Of a DNA stretch of 64,000 bases, positions 21,350 to 33,589 are shown piece after piece. The position numbers and the translations under genes were made by a program. The notes beneath the pieces were generated by a model. The model worked only from the letters and a program-made list of their open reading frames with translations, ran no database searches and was not told the DNA's origin. How positions within the stretch are numbered: position 1 is the stretch's first letter; each line of letters starts with the position of its first letter. Location of the stretch: positions 1,433,501 through 1,497,500 of the forward strand of contig JALJCO010003053.1 in NCBI GenBank assembly GCA_023101725.1, read 5' to 3'. This stretch comes from Atherinomorus stipes (Eukaryota; Chordata; Actinopteri; Atheriniformes; Atherinidae).

Positions 21350-22799
21350 CAATGAGCCACCACCATGTATTGATTGAACTGATTATTCTATGGGTCTCTT
21401 GTGATTGGACACATACATGACAGATGAACCCCACTTGGGCAGGTCATACTTGATGTAAACTTATTGAACCTGATGGCTGATCTGGTCGGTCAGTTCACAT
21501 GATCTACACTGCTGCCCTTATACATCGAGCTCTCTGACTAATGCCTCAGCACTAATATGAGGTGCTCAGTCGGGACTGTGAAACACACAAGCTGTCAGAG
21601 ACAGTTTGGACAATCCTTGTGACAGCCATCATACAAGAAAACCATCCAGTTAGCAAATGCTAAAAACAGAATAGTGAGAGAAGCACAGATACTGTACAGA
21701 GTAAGGATGCCTGTATTCTGCAAGAAAAACTGAGCCAAGTACAGTATACCTACATTGTGGTAAGACATGCCTTGCTAATATCATCCTGTCAGGTGGTGGC
21801 AGCGGATGTTTGGTAGAAATCACTGCAGAAGTCCCACTCAGATACAAGAATTACTGTAATATTCAGGAACTTAGAAGCCAACCTAATTTACATTTAACAT
21901 TCAATGGCTCTAAAAAATCACGCAGTAGACATTTATTAAATATTCAAATCTTTCTTCAGTGCTACATAAAAACTAAAATCAGGGTTTAAACCATATGTCA
22001 CATACAGTATAATTGTCCCACAGCAAATAGTCAGTTTCCAGTTGGAAATATGACAAATAAACTAATACAACTGATGACAGCATTTTAGTAGGCCAAATAC
22101 TACATGTGGCTTGTGAAATATTTGAAGCAAAAATGGAGTTTAGACTGTGCTATCACAAAAATTAGAATTCATACTCAAGTCATGGCCATGCAGTTGCAAG
22201 AGTTAAATGCCTACAGCCCACCTCTCACTCTCTACTGAGCAACTGTTCATGCTCTACCCCCACTTCAATATGAAGACTCCTCCAAACATCCAAAGCAGGC
22301 ATTCCTTGTTCAGTCTTTTGATTGCATAATAAGTCACAACTGATGTTTACACCAGGTAAATTTAACATTCATACTTTACCAATCCCACCCTAAGTGTAAA
22401 ATTCAATTCAATTCCAGTATAAAAGCTATGACCAGGCATCACTCAATTATTCATTTTATACTAAAACTCTTTCTTTCATTAATTTAAAAAAAGAAAAAGA
22501 AATCAAACCAAGGCACATCTACATTTTATCTTGCATTAGTTAAATTCTAATACAAATTGTTATATCCCTTCATATTTCAGTGTGAATGGTTTGTTTTCAA
22601 CAAAGGTCTGAATTGCCAAACTGTGTAAACATGTCAGTCCAAATATATGAGCAAAGATCAAACAGGCAAGACGAGGTAAAAACATGTAGATGAAAAGCTC
22701 AGGAGCAGACAAATCAGCCCCCTTCAACGCTCACACAGTCGATCAATGAAAGACCCGGGGCCTTAGGCCAACGTTATATTACACACCAAAACTTCATAT
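21350..22799. other. FTO intron 1, AT-rich single-copy sequence
   Basis: No gene, clear transposon end or tandem repeat. Repeated AT-rich words such as AATTCAATTCAATTCC (22401-22416) are the only local structure. Confidence 0.5.
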
Positions 22800-24620
22800 T
22801 CATTCATTGATTTTACTTTTCATAATAGTATATCATTGAGCTCCAATGGGAGCGAAAACGGAGGCCAGGGCTAAGGTCAACTCTCCCATGGATGCCTGGA
22901 TGGATGTTTGCACAATATTGATGGCAGACGCAGAAAGAAATGACTAAATATCTGGATCAATAGCTCGTTTCCTTAGCTACGACAGGTTGTTCCAGATGGA
23001 AATATATAAATACTTCTTTATGGCTACTGGAGTAGTGCTAACTAACAGTGCTAAATGCACCCCTTAAGGTAAACTCTTTGATTAGCCAAGGCCAGAGGTG
23101 ACAAGAGAGGTCTGCTGATGCTGGGATGTCACACTTCCAATAGCCTGGGGATGCTAATGCACACAAGGGCCCAGTAAAGAGAGCAAAAATACAGCAAGTC
23201 ACAACCCCTGGGCAAAAAGGCCTGACCCTCCCTAGTCATTTATACTAATGATGGTACACCACCAGTCTTAGTAATGTTCAAATTATGCATACCATAAAAC
23301 ATTTAGGAAATCTTTTCTTTACCAGAACTAGAACTGGGGGATTTGAAGAAACAAATAGCATCATAATATGTCAAGGTGAATTTGTACAGCAAATGGTAAT
23401 GAAATCAGGCCAAGTGGTCATCACATCCTGCTGCTGCTGATGGCAGAAAAGCTGCCTGTTCTTATTTACGGCACAACACAATTACCGAGAACAACACCCG
23501 ACCACACAGCTTCACCAGTTTCAACGGTGGCCAATGGGGCCATAAAGAGGGAGGAACCACATCATTGCCTGCTTCTTAATTAAATGAAAGCTGTTAGGTT
23601 CATTTGCTTCCTTTTTTACACAATGAACTAACCAGCCCACCGCTGAAGACCTCCCAGACGCCATCCCTGCTTGGCCCTAAATCATGTTTGGGTGAGCCGC
23701 CCAGTGGGTCCCTGCTGGACAAGCGGCAGCCGCCCACTGGCTAGGCCAGCACAGGGCATGCGGTGGATCGACACCTAGCCAGCGATAAGTAATTCTGTAG
23801 AGGATTAGCAGCATGATAGCCTGATCAATACTGTGTGCTCAGGCCATTAGGAATGCAGCGAGGAAATGACCCCCTCTGGTAATAAAGCAGGGCATCTGGG
23901 TTCTCCTTCATTTGCCAGCTCCATTAGTGTAATGGTATCATTATCTGCCACTGCCGTATTTTTCTAAGCCCTGGCTTTTCCACAGTTTCACCAGCGGGGG
24001 TCTGATGAAACTCTGAAAGCCCCCATGCAGTGTTCCCTTTTCTACCATTCTACACAGAGCCTAGGTGTAAATCTAGCTCTGTTGGAGCTTATGTGCTACT
24101 CAGCCTTAGGTATACATACCCATGTTTTATGTCAGCGCCTAACACTATTTCTCCATTATTGGCTCATTAATAGAGCAAGCAGCATGTAGGTTGGGTTTAG
24201 AGGGAGAAAAAGATGGCCGGCAGAGTGCAAAGCTGCTGAATGTGCTGAATCTGACACCCCCTCTTGCTAAAACACCAGGCTCGACATGACAGGACATCGG
24301 CATTAGTTGCCATAAATCGTTTCCTTTACACTAATTCAGCAGCTAACATTTTGTGGGGGAGAATTGATTAACCATGTCTGGATGTGTGGCTACATAATCA
24401 GCTTTTACCTCACTAGCTGTTAATTTAACAGGACCGCCAAGGGAAACACAAACCATTTTAATGAGTGTTTAGAAATTAAATACCCTAAACAGCTTGCACT
24501 AGGTGCCACAATGAGAGCAAACCAATGAGGCTGATCTAAGCAATGGGAAGGGCTGAGCCCAGGACCTCACAACATCTGGTGACCCTGTGTGATCATTACT
24601 TAGCCCGCCGCTTACACACA
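22800..24620. promoter_or_regulatory. Candidate conserved non-coding block E (largest in intron 1)
   Basis: About 1.8 kb without simple repeats or transposons and with dense AT/GC mosaic words. Examples are TGCTTCTTAATTAAATG (23570), GATAAGTAATTCTGTAG (23783), GGTAATAAAGCAGGGC (23878), CATTAGTGTAATGGTATC (23923), CTCATTAATAGAGC (24162) and GAGAATTGATTAACC (24359). There is no coding frame. The texture, size and position make it the best candidate for an ancient enhancer cluster of the FTO-IRX regulatory block. This is inference only. Confidence 0.45.
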
Positions 24621-25839
24621 CACTTCCTGTTTCGACACAGCACTTCATACTTGTCATCACTGTCCAAATGGCGAGCTTGCATCAAAGGCAGCGTTCGAAT
24701 ATCTGGCTAAGGGACGGGGTCAGTGCTGTTTTCACACTTGTTAATGCATGAGTGGAAATTCATCCTGTGATGACTGATAAAGTAAAATGAAATGTTTTTA
24801 ACTCATTACAGTACAAGGTAAGCTGAATATTACTTGAGATCGTATGAAAAAAGTACAAATTGAGTTGTGATCATTAATGTGGTGTTGACTTAAGTTTGAC
24901 TAATTTATCCTAAATCCTAAGCAAGGAAAATCACAATTATTTCAATTCTGAAATCAATTTAACTGGAATATGTTTAATCCCTTCCAGGCATTTCAACCAA
25001 TGCTTTCATTTAGTCACCTTAAAATATATATAATTTTCAGATATATTGAGGGAGTCTATTGGATTGCACTTGTTAATATGTGGTGAAATTTTGAGGAGAC
25101 AGTGTGCTCATTTGGCACTAATCTGTTGGAGCTTGCATTCCTCTATTTGGAACGACAGCACACCCTTCACCCTGCATCTCTCACTCTGTGCAGAACTGCA
25201 AAACACACTCAGCAACAGAATAAGCATGCTATCATATTCAAAGTATTAGTTAACTGTTTCATTATACAACCACTGATTATTATGAAAACTGGCCAAAATG
25301 CATGCAGCTCCCTCTTTGGCTGTTTTAGTCCTACTGTCATTCCCCAATTATGATTCTTCATGCTCATCATTTTATTTATCTAAAGAGAAAGGAAGCTAAG
25401 CATTAGGGTCTGTGCAGCGCTGCCTGACTGCCTGAGGGCCAGCTGGAATGAGTTCTCTCTCTGAGCCGCTCATCTGGCCGCCATGGCTGCTTTCATAAAC
25501 AGGAGGAACCACGTCTTACATAGTTTCACTGCTGTCTAACATGATCCAAACACATGTGCCACAACAGACAGCATCCAAGCAGCGAGATAAGAGGAGAAAC
25601 AGACAAACACTAAGAGGGATGACTATAGGTGCAGCCCAGAAACACATTGGGTACCACAGAGTTGTCTCCCTCCATCCTTTTCCTGCAAAGTTATGGTTAC
25701 ACTGCATGCTAAAGTCTGATCAAGTCCAGGTCAGCCTAAAACCACAGCATTTGATCATCACAGGCTAAAAGTCTATCTGTTTGGTTCTGGTATGTTCAGA
25801 GGCTATTATTTAGAACATTGTGAAAACATTAGGCTGTAA
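24621..25839. other. FTO intron 1, no feature recognised
   Basis: Single-copy DNA. No exon, transposon end or RNA gene could be supported. Confidence 0.45.
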
Positions 25840-26330
25840 ATGATGGTTTTTCTTGCACAGGCAGAGCACATGTTAGCCGCTGCATCAGGCAGCTGGAGAG
25901 CTGCTGGAGTGACAGCTCTCCAAATCCCAGATAAACTGCACATTAACTTTAGCATTTATTTTACTGTTGCACAGAGCTGCGTCGCAGCCGCTGCACAATT
26001 AACTGAATCATGTCAGAACAGCACCCAAAATTAAGCCGCAAATGTCTTTTTTAACGTTTGTTTTTTTTATTTTGTGGGCAACAACAATATTGAGTGTGTG
26101 CCTTGATGTCTTCTCGCTAACTACAATTCATACCGCATCCCTCCTTAATATAACATAAGATGTGACCAGGACGTTATTCTGCAACCTACAGCTTCTAATC
26201 AGAAGTGCATTTGCGTGATAAAAACATCCTTTTAATGTAACTGTAATTCTTCATTGTGACAGACTGGGGGGAAATGGAAAACACAATAAAGGAAACAGGC
26301 AAGGTGAGGCATGCGCTGACATTCGCGGCT
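25840..26330. promoter_or_regulatory. Candidate regulatory block F near FTO exon 1
   Basis: E-box-rich (CAGCTG) segment with a perfect 9-bp inverted repeat GGAGAGCTG/CAGCTCTCC at 25895-25921. It also has CACAATTAACTGAATC. It lies just 3' of the first exon in the direction of FTO transcription. Function is inferred from appearance only. Confidence 0.28.
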
Positions 26331-26441
26331 TTTGAGCCTCCTAAATGCAGCCTGCAGCATCACATTAGGAGCATTAGACATTCAACGAGCGACAGGGCTT
26401 AAAAATATGTCAGACCTATCGGAGAAAAACGCTATCAATAC

Positions 26442-26483
26442 CTTTCTTCTCTTCTCCCCCTCACTGTCACCCGATCTTTTCAT
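26442..26483 (-). CDS. FTO: FTO exon 1 (coding part)
   Basis: The first coding exon encodes MKRSGDSEGEKRRK (14 codons) and ends at the donor AAG|GTATTG on the minus strand. Joined in phase 0 to exon 2 it reads RRK-RRRLLQEL, which matches the basic N-terminus of vertebrate FTO (human begins MKRTPTAEE and continues KKLRLLEEL), a likely nuclear-localisation stretch. The start has A at -3 (AACATGA), a fair Kozak context. The frame stays open upstream to an in-frame ATG at 26589-26591, which would add 36 residues. I prefer the inner ATG because it matches the conserved N-terminus. The donor is weaker than consensus. Confidence 0.93.
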
Positions 26484-26800
26484 GTTCCTGGAGTTGTGTT
26501 TACACTGCCTCGCTTTCATTAGGGGCGATGTTGGTTGTTGTAGTGCACGAATAAATGGTATTTCGACATTTTCCCGTAAAAGAGGGAGCACATGCTACGA
26601 AGTAGCTAATTTCATTTCAGTTTAAGCCGCGCCGTCGACAGCTTCAGTGGGAAGCATTCCTTCAGCATGACTTTAGTAGGAAATACTTGAAGTGTAGCGA
26701 TAAGAACTACAAGTCCCAAAAGTGTACGGGGACGTGCGGCGGAAGCAGCGTCGCTACGCTCTGGATGTTGTTCTGCGCAGGTGCGGCGCAGGTACGCATC
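26484..26800 (-). promoter_or_regulatory. FTO: CpG-rich FTO promoter / 5'UTR region, probably bidirectional
   Basis: GC- and CpG-rich against an AT-rich background, with GCCGCGCCGTCGAC, GGGGACGTGCGGCGG and TGCGCAGGTGCGGCGC (NRF1-like). No TATA box is evident. ACTACAAGTCCCA at 26706-26718 fits the ZNF143 (SBS) site ACTACANNTCCCA, a hallmark of housekeeping and bidirectional promoters. In mammals this promoter is shared with RPGRIP1L. On the plus strand GGCGCAG|GTACGC at 26791/26792 could be the donor of a divergent non-coding first exon, which is speculative. Confidence 0.7.
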
Positions 26801-28360
26801 TGTACATCATACAAAGGTCCTTTCAGTGAGGTTTAAACCAGTGAGGTGCGTTTTACCACCTGTAAAACTGTTTTGGTGTTAAAAAAGACATAGATATGCA
26901 TGTTTAAACCCACTACATACACATATAGAATCGTGTTTTTAAAATATACTATATTAATATTTACATTTTAAGTAAGGTGTTATAATACATTATATATCCT
27001 AAAGATGTGAATATATCCTATTGCCACAAATATTCCATATGCTTTCTGTCTTTTATAAGCTGAATCTAAAGGCCACTTTCATCTTCGACAATGTGCAAAA
27101 ATAGCAATCATGCTTTGAACAGGTTCCAGTTTAAGTCTCGCCAACCTTCTTTCAACTCCTGCATGCGTCTTAAATCCAGGTGCCTGCTTTCGCATTGGTG
27201 TGGACTTGAGCTTACGTCAGCCCTTTTTCAACTCACCACAGATCATGAAAGTGCACCGTAAACGCAGAGCGCCTGTGTGGCTGCCTTTGTGCATCACCTG
27301 CACATGCCCTTCAAGAGTCAAACCAGACTGCTCATAACATAGTTTGAACAGTGCTGAAATATGTTCTGTCCATTGTTCCGATCAAAGCACATGTGAAATA
27401 CATGAGAGTTTCACGGATGGAGTGGTGTTGGCCGTGGGAGGGCAGTTGAGAGATCTGAAACACCTGTTACATATTACCATTACAGACTTTGATCAGTGTC
27501 TTCATTAGTTCCCTTTGTAATCTCTTTTCTTTTATGGCAGAGCTGACCCAAGTGAGCTGGGTACTGTGATTTAACACACGTGTTTCTTTCACCTGTCTTG
27601 TAAAATGCTCAAAAGCTCCCCAACTTTCAAAGATGTCAGTGTGTCTGCCATCCCTAACTAATAAAGGATGGGGGTTCTTTTGATTCCTATTTATAACCTA
27701 CATTTCCTCTCCTCTGTCCTGGTCCTCCAAGGGGAGAAATATGTTTGAAAGATATCCTTGGAATCGTTTTCCGAAAACTAGATCCATGTGCATGCATAGA
27801 TGATTTTTCACATGAACATATGTCAGTATATAGTGCCGTTTTAAAGCTACTATCATGAAAAAAAATCTTATGATGTTATAAATAATTTCTTTTCCATAAT
27901 CTTATAATGTCAAAATCTGCTTACATCCAACCTCTGCCACCCCCATTATTCAATACAATATGTTCCTTTTATGAGACAAACTATCATTCACATATTCCCA
28001 CTGTCAGTCATCTTTATGGTTAACATAAACATTTTTAACTTTGTAAGGTCTGGTGCTCTTTGAATGAACATAATGTTTAGGGTCTTAGCTAGAAGTCGGG
28101 CTCTGTGCTTTGCACAATGATCCTAACAGAAGATTGCTTTCCAATTCCATCACTGATGGGATGATGTCAGGGTCTTCAAAGCTCGCATGGCAAAAGAATT
28201 ATTTGTGCCTTGTGGGCTCCACCGGCTTTCTCTCAGAACATACATCATTTGAAACAACTAGTCTGATGAGTTATATGGGATTTTTTTTTAGATTCAGAGT
28301 GAAGGGAAATCATCTTAATTTAGCAGCAAAACTAGTAAAAAGATTAATTAGAGGTAATTA
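26801..28360. other. Upstream of FTO, no coding exon recognised
   Basis: AT-rich sequence (notably 26930-27010), then single-copy DNA. I searched the plus strand for coiled-coil or C2-domain exons of RPGRIP1L, the expected divergent neighbour, and saw none. Confidence 0.5.
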
Positions 28361-28480
28361 CTTGGGATCGACTGATACAGATTTTGTAGAGCCGATATCG
28401 ATACCGATATTTTCTCATCAGTCTCAGCCGATGGCCAATACAACCTGACTATATTTTGGGATGAAACTGCATTTGATTCC
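28361..28480. mobile_element. hAT-like MITE fragment (TGGGATCGACTGATA end)
   Basis: CTTGGGATCGACTGATACAG followed by GCCGATATCGATACCGATA and CAGCCGATGGCC resembles one end of teleost hAT MITEs with CGATAT-rich ends. The opposite end is not found; AT-rich DNA follows. Confidence 0.5.
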
Positions 28481-28581
28481 CACATTAAAACAATGAAGGA
28501 TGCAATGAAAAGTAATTTTACAACTCTTTTAATATAAAAAACAAAGCACTTCAAATAAATACAAAAAAGAAACTTGTAAGC

Positions 28582-28690
28582 AATATTAAATAGAAACATT
28601 AAACTTATTATGTATATATATATATATATATATATATAAGTTTAATGTTTCTATTTAATATTATATATATATATATAATTAGAACTATAT
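28582..28690. repeat. Perfect 26-bp inverted repeat around a (TA)n core
   Basis: The arm at 28582-28607 (starting AATATTAAATAGAAACATTA) is matched without mismatch by the inverted arm at 28637-28662. The 29-bp spacer is almost pure TA. A second short TA-run follows at 28662-28676. The structure could extrude as a cruciform. Confidence 0.95.
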
Positions 28691-29299
28691 AATTATAAAA
28701 TTTTATATATTATATAAAGTACTCTCCACATTTTACCCAACAAAGTTTTAACTTGGTAAATACATTGTTTAATTTTTCAGTTTGAGATTATGAAACATTT
28801 CTTCCATGTTAGCTTCTCTTTGTGGGCTTCCTGTAATCTAGAGAGCACTTTCAAGCTTAATTTTTACAGCAGGTGTATAACATGGCTGTAAAAAAGGCTT
28901 AAAGCAACAATACATAAGTTTTTACCTTAAAATTCTTGGCCTCTAATTTGTTTTTGCACGCTAATATTATGTACATACCTGAAGCCATTGTTTCCCTGCA
29001 GCATCCCAAGGCTGAGAAACCACACTTCTCAACATTTTTTTTTTTTCAGCTGGGGTGTCACGTGACAGCTGCGTTTTGCTTTACGGCACCGCTTCTCACA
29101 CCAGCAACTGGATATCAACCTGATTTTGAACCTGAGTCATGCCTGATTCATCAAAGAAAGCAAAGAGAATAGAGAAAAGGACAAAGTAAGAGATAAGACA
29201 ACAACAAGCCAATATCAGACTGACTTTTACTAGCTGGAGAGAGCTCAGAGAATGTGATCCGGACCATGACAAACAGACAAATCACCCAGGAAATAGTAG
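28691..29299. other. Intergenic, no feature recognised
   Basis: AT-rich single-copy DNA with a T-run at about 29034-29046. No coding exon supported. Confidence 0.45.
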
Positions 29300-29309
29300 A
29301 GGTCTAAAT

Positions 29310-29470
29310 CGCTGGTTTGATCATGATATATCGATACGATGGATAGCAATTTGATGTTCGTCAACATCTTAAACTAAGTCACGATACCATTTCGACCGGA
29401 TTTGATTTAGGATCCACTAATTGATAAGAAAGGATATGAAACAATATTAGAAGTGATTGAACACAATCAT
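29310..29470. mobile_element. Possible hAT-like fragment
   Basis: ATGATATATCGATACGATGG and CACGATACCATTTCGACCGG resemble the CGATA-rich ends of teleost hAT MITEs. No flanking duplication or second end was found, so the call is weak. Confidence 0.3.
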
Positions 29471-29498
29471 TGCAGTGTTTCCTTGAAGTTCATTTATC

Positions 29499-29500
<2 letters not shown>

Positions 29501-29571
<71 letters not shown>

Positions 29572-29589
29572 TCGTTCTTTCTTTCTTTC
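29501..29589 (+). repeat. (CTTT)n microsatellite
   Basis: About 22 tetranucleotide units of CTTT with a single C-to-G style interruption (TTCG) near 29572-29575. Pure polypyrimidine on the plus strand. Confidence 0.97.
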
Positions 29590-32500
29590 ATCAGTGTCGT
29601 AAATACACAAATCACATCGAAGCTGCATTACCGCCTCCAGAAGCACAGCAACAGTAGGATAGCCTACTATGCCATGTTCCCGGCGTTGAAACAAAACCGC
29701 GGTGCAACTGGAGCACGCTGCACACGGGCCTGATGTGAATCAGCCATAAGGCTTTAAATATTATTAACTCCATATTTAAGGAGGATAAAGTGTTTTCAGT
29801 AGATTTGGTTCGCAATTAAATCAGACCACTTACAATCACAAAATCAGCTTCTCACAATAAGAAAATGCAAATACAGATTTTTAATATACTGTTGCATGTG
29901 TTTAGAAAATTAACAGGTTAATTCCACAAATCAATCTCTCTATATTAGCACAATAATCATGATGGCCCTGATTTATTATGTATTTTATCTGTTTTGAAAT
30001 GATCAGGCAACCTCCTGAAATTATCCTGGAACCCCAGTTTGGAAAAGGTTGATGTAGTATCATATACGCAGTGCGTTAATATCAGTGTCTTCTGGTTCCT
30101 CACTGAGTCCATTCACCCCTTATTTATACTGGATAAAATCAAAACAAAAACAGGAAAATAATTAAATTAATGCTACAGTAGAAACCATCTGTACAAGCCA
30201 AGAGGTGACATCATAGCAGTGAAGTCCATCTAGCCGCAGTAATAACAAGTTGACTCCAATACAAAATATTGGAGTTGTAAAGATTTATCAGAGTAGATTA
30301 TTATAATTAGAATAGACTTTGTCACATACATTTAAGACTGAAGTTGGTCTGTGATTCATATTGTGACTGGTTAGGTTTTAAATGATGGACATCCGCCGTC
30401 AGTAACTGCAGGACCAGTTTCCAGTAACTGAATTGTTTCCATTAAGTGCCGGTTGCCCATACGCTAACAGTTGCATTATTATTTAACCCTGCATTCACTT
30501 GCACGCTCACAGAATAGTTTCATATTAAAATATCAGAACAACCTATGACTCACATCAGCTGTTGTATATCAAAGCCTGGGATCACATCTGGGATAGTCAA
30601 ACACATTTTCCACACATTTGAAAACAGGCTAGCTCCTTATTTCCTCCAATTTTCTTTTTTTTTTGTGCTCAGCTAACCATGATCCAAATAAAGTGGCGAT
30701 ATATTTTTCAGATTTTCTTTGTAGCAAGAAAGTCGACAAACATATTCCCCAAACTGTCTTTTGAGTCCTTTTAGGCTTACCGTCATAATTTGTCAGAGTA
30801 TTTTAAATGTTCAGAGGGCTCAACCTTGTCTACAGTGTTAGACATGTTTTCTTTTTGTTCTGCCTGTGTCAGACTCATTTCTCTGTCCCCTTCAATCCAT
30901 ACAGTCAGCGCACCAGTACAGTTTGTTACCTTAGGGAAAGAGTCAAACTCTCCTTCACATGTTCTCACTGTCAATCATCATGATGAGGAGCATGTCAAAG
31001 AGAAGAAAGCCCTTTGGATCTTTTTCGTTTGATGCTTACATTTGAGGCCCTGTGAACAATCAGAACTTACAGGCTCTTTACATAAAGACAAGCCAATTAC
31101 CTTCTTCAACAGCGCCTGTCATTTGTCCGACAGTGAATCAGGCTCTAAAGCAGGCACCTCTCCTCTTATGTCTGACCTGTGGGGTTTGGCAGAAGACAAG
31201 GTCACCCCTGTACACACTCTGATGTGGTATCATCTGGAATGAAGGAGGGAGGGGGGTCACTTTGAACTTCTTCTATCATCATATACTGTAGCTCTCTCGA
31301 CTGATCTGGTCAATGTGTTTGTGCTCATGATGGGGATGTGTTTTTCGTTATTGTACATTGCATCAGATCCGGATGACCCTTTGACAAGGCTTCCCTTTTG
31401 TGATATAATGAGTGTCTAAAAAAGAATAAAAGATGAAAAAAAAAAGAAAAACAGTGCCAGGAAAGCGCAGGAAAACAGAGACCATTGTGTTGTGTGGATA
31501 TTAGAACCAGAGCCATGCGATCGTCTTTCCCCGATGTTTCAAAGTATACACCCGAAAAAGAGGAAAAAAAAAAATCAGAAATGAGGAGTCTTTGTGAATA
31601 ATACAGTATCTATCTGATGCAGGAGGTTCAATTCAACTTCCTAAATTTCGTAATTGTGTTATCAAGTTCTGGTTACACCATGAACGAGGGGAAGCAAACA
31701 AAAGGGAAAAGTGAAAACAGCACTGTAAAGCACTGACCTGTACCATGCAGGACCTCTGCTGAAGGTACTGGTATGAATTGCAAACAGCATTTTTAAATCA
31801 CCACAGCTGAGGCCAGAGACTATCCTTAGCATTGTTCCGCTTCCATGAAGACAAGCTTGTTTTTGATTTTTATTTATACTGAATGAGCATATGGAGCAAG
31901 TATGTGCCTTCTCTGCTTGCTAACCTCCAATGCTTAGCCTTAGGAAGCTGTTATTTGTCAGTACCATAAAGCAGATTGCTGCCCAGTGGTTTCAATTAAC
32001 TTCAAAGAGCTCTTTGCAGGCAGTAATAGTTATATCAAAACCTGAAATGTATTATTTAAGTTATGTGCTGGGGTCCTCCAAATGATTATGTCCTTGTTAA
32101 GACGAGGGTTTCTTTTCTTGTTGACTCTTTCCATCCCACTTTTGTGCTGTTTCTTTGAAGCACACCCACATCACCCCTGTTCAGACTTTTTGCAGTGCCA
32201 GGGTACCTGTGTGGCTCACACTTGGTGGCCTATTAGTTGCAGGGCATAAAATTGTGGTGTTGCAAATGTAATGAGGGAGATTAAAAGTTGTTAATGGGTC
32301 AGTTGTAAGGTTTTCCAAAGTCTTTAATGAATAGCTGTCATTTGTCAGCCATTGTAAAATATGCAAATAGTCATATTTTCAAAAAAGCACTAAAAGTTTA
32401 AACTTAGTGAAAGGTGGAGAGCTGGAAAAAGCACATTCGAATGTAAGAGGATATGCATCTGGATTGGTTTATCGGTTTAAATCATGTCAGCATGTGGGAG

Positions 32501-32951
32501 TGCTAAAATGACCCAAGAAAAAAATCTGCTGAAGGAAATTTATTATTAATTAAATATGTGCTATTTGCACAAGGAGCCCTGTGGAGTGTCAACTGTTTCT
32601 GATTTTATTTGTAATTCCCTTCCCCTACATTCCTACTTGTTTTCTGTAACAATCTGTTTTTCTTACAGTAATGTAACTGGATTTTATTTTTTTTTAATGG
32701 CAAAATAAACAATGAGTCATGATTAAACTGTTTTCATAGTGCATTGATGCAGATTTTGGACAGAATGACTTTTATATATATCTATTTCTTTAAAGTAACT
32801 GATCTTACATGTACAGCACATTTCCTGCTTAGTCACTCGGTGTTTATACTGTTTTCTGATCCTCTTTTAATTATTGCATTCTCTGTGTTCTTATTTTGGA
32901 TTTTAGTCCTCTTGCTTCCTGGTTTATGTTCTTTCCCTGCACACGAAAAAC
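29590..32951. other. Intergenic single-copy DNA, no gene
   Basis: No exon-like homology. Small blocks with an enhancer-like texture occur at about 31042-31230 and 31875-32030 (for example GGTTTCAATTAACTTC), but they are not strong enough for separate calls. T-runs and A-runs are the only simple repeats. Confidence 0.45.
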
Positions 32952-33132
32952 TCCAACAAATTTCTGGGTAACTTCAACCCAGAAAATTGGATTTTTTTTT
33001 TTTTTACCCAACTTTCAGGTTGAATATTTGACCCAGAAGTTGGGTTTTATTGACTACAATGTTGGGTTATTTCAACCCAGAAGTTGGGTCAACAACCCAA
33101 ATATGGATTGAAATAACCCAGAAATTTGTTGG
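32952..33132. mobile_element. Small inverted-repeat MITE (TGGGTT-rich)
   Basis: Starts CCAACAAATTTCTGGGTAA and ends with the inverted TAACCCAGAAATTTGTTGG, with 18 of 19 bases complementary. The interior is made of alternating AACCCAGAAGTTGGGTT-type words that fold back on each other. About 180 bp, non-coding. No target duplication is evident. Confidence 0.75.
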
Positions 33133-33589
33133 TCCCTTTTTGACCCAGCAGTTTCTAGTGTGTGTGTATGATTTTCCTTTCCTTTTGTTGCCCTCTCCTG
33201 CTTGGTTTTATTTGCTTCTTTGACTGTATCTCTGTGCAAGAGCTTTGTTGGCTGTCAAAAAAAATGTATTTTGACCTGTTTCCAGTGACCCGTGTTTGGT
33301 CTCCACTTTAGAGAGTTATTACATATTGAGTAGCACCTGCTCTGTAGCTAACAAAAGTTTCCTCAGTTTTCAAGGGACTCAAGAGAATAGCAAGATTATT
33401 TTATTTACAATGAAAGGAGCACGAAAGCTTGAGCTTTTTTTTTCTTTTTTTTTTTTTTTTGTCAGGGTGGATTCATTAAAACTCTTGCAACCCCATGGCC
33501 GAGGCTTGAAGTGCACAGTGGGACTTTTAAAATGGTTCAAGAAGTATATACACCATTCAATACATGTTGATTAAGCCTCAATAAATGAT
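33133..33589. other. Intergenic, T-run, no gene
   Basis: Contains a T-rich run at about 33436-33461. The open frame across it is a poly-Phe artefact. Confidence 0.5.
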
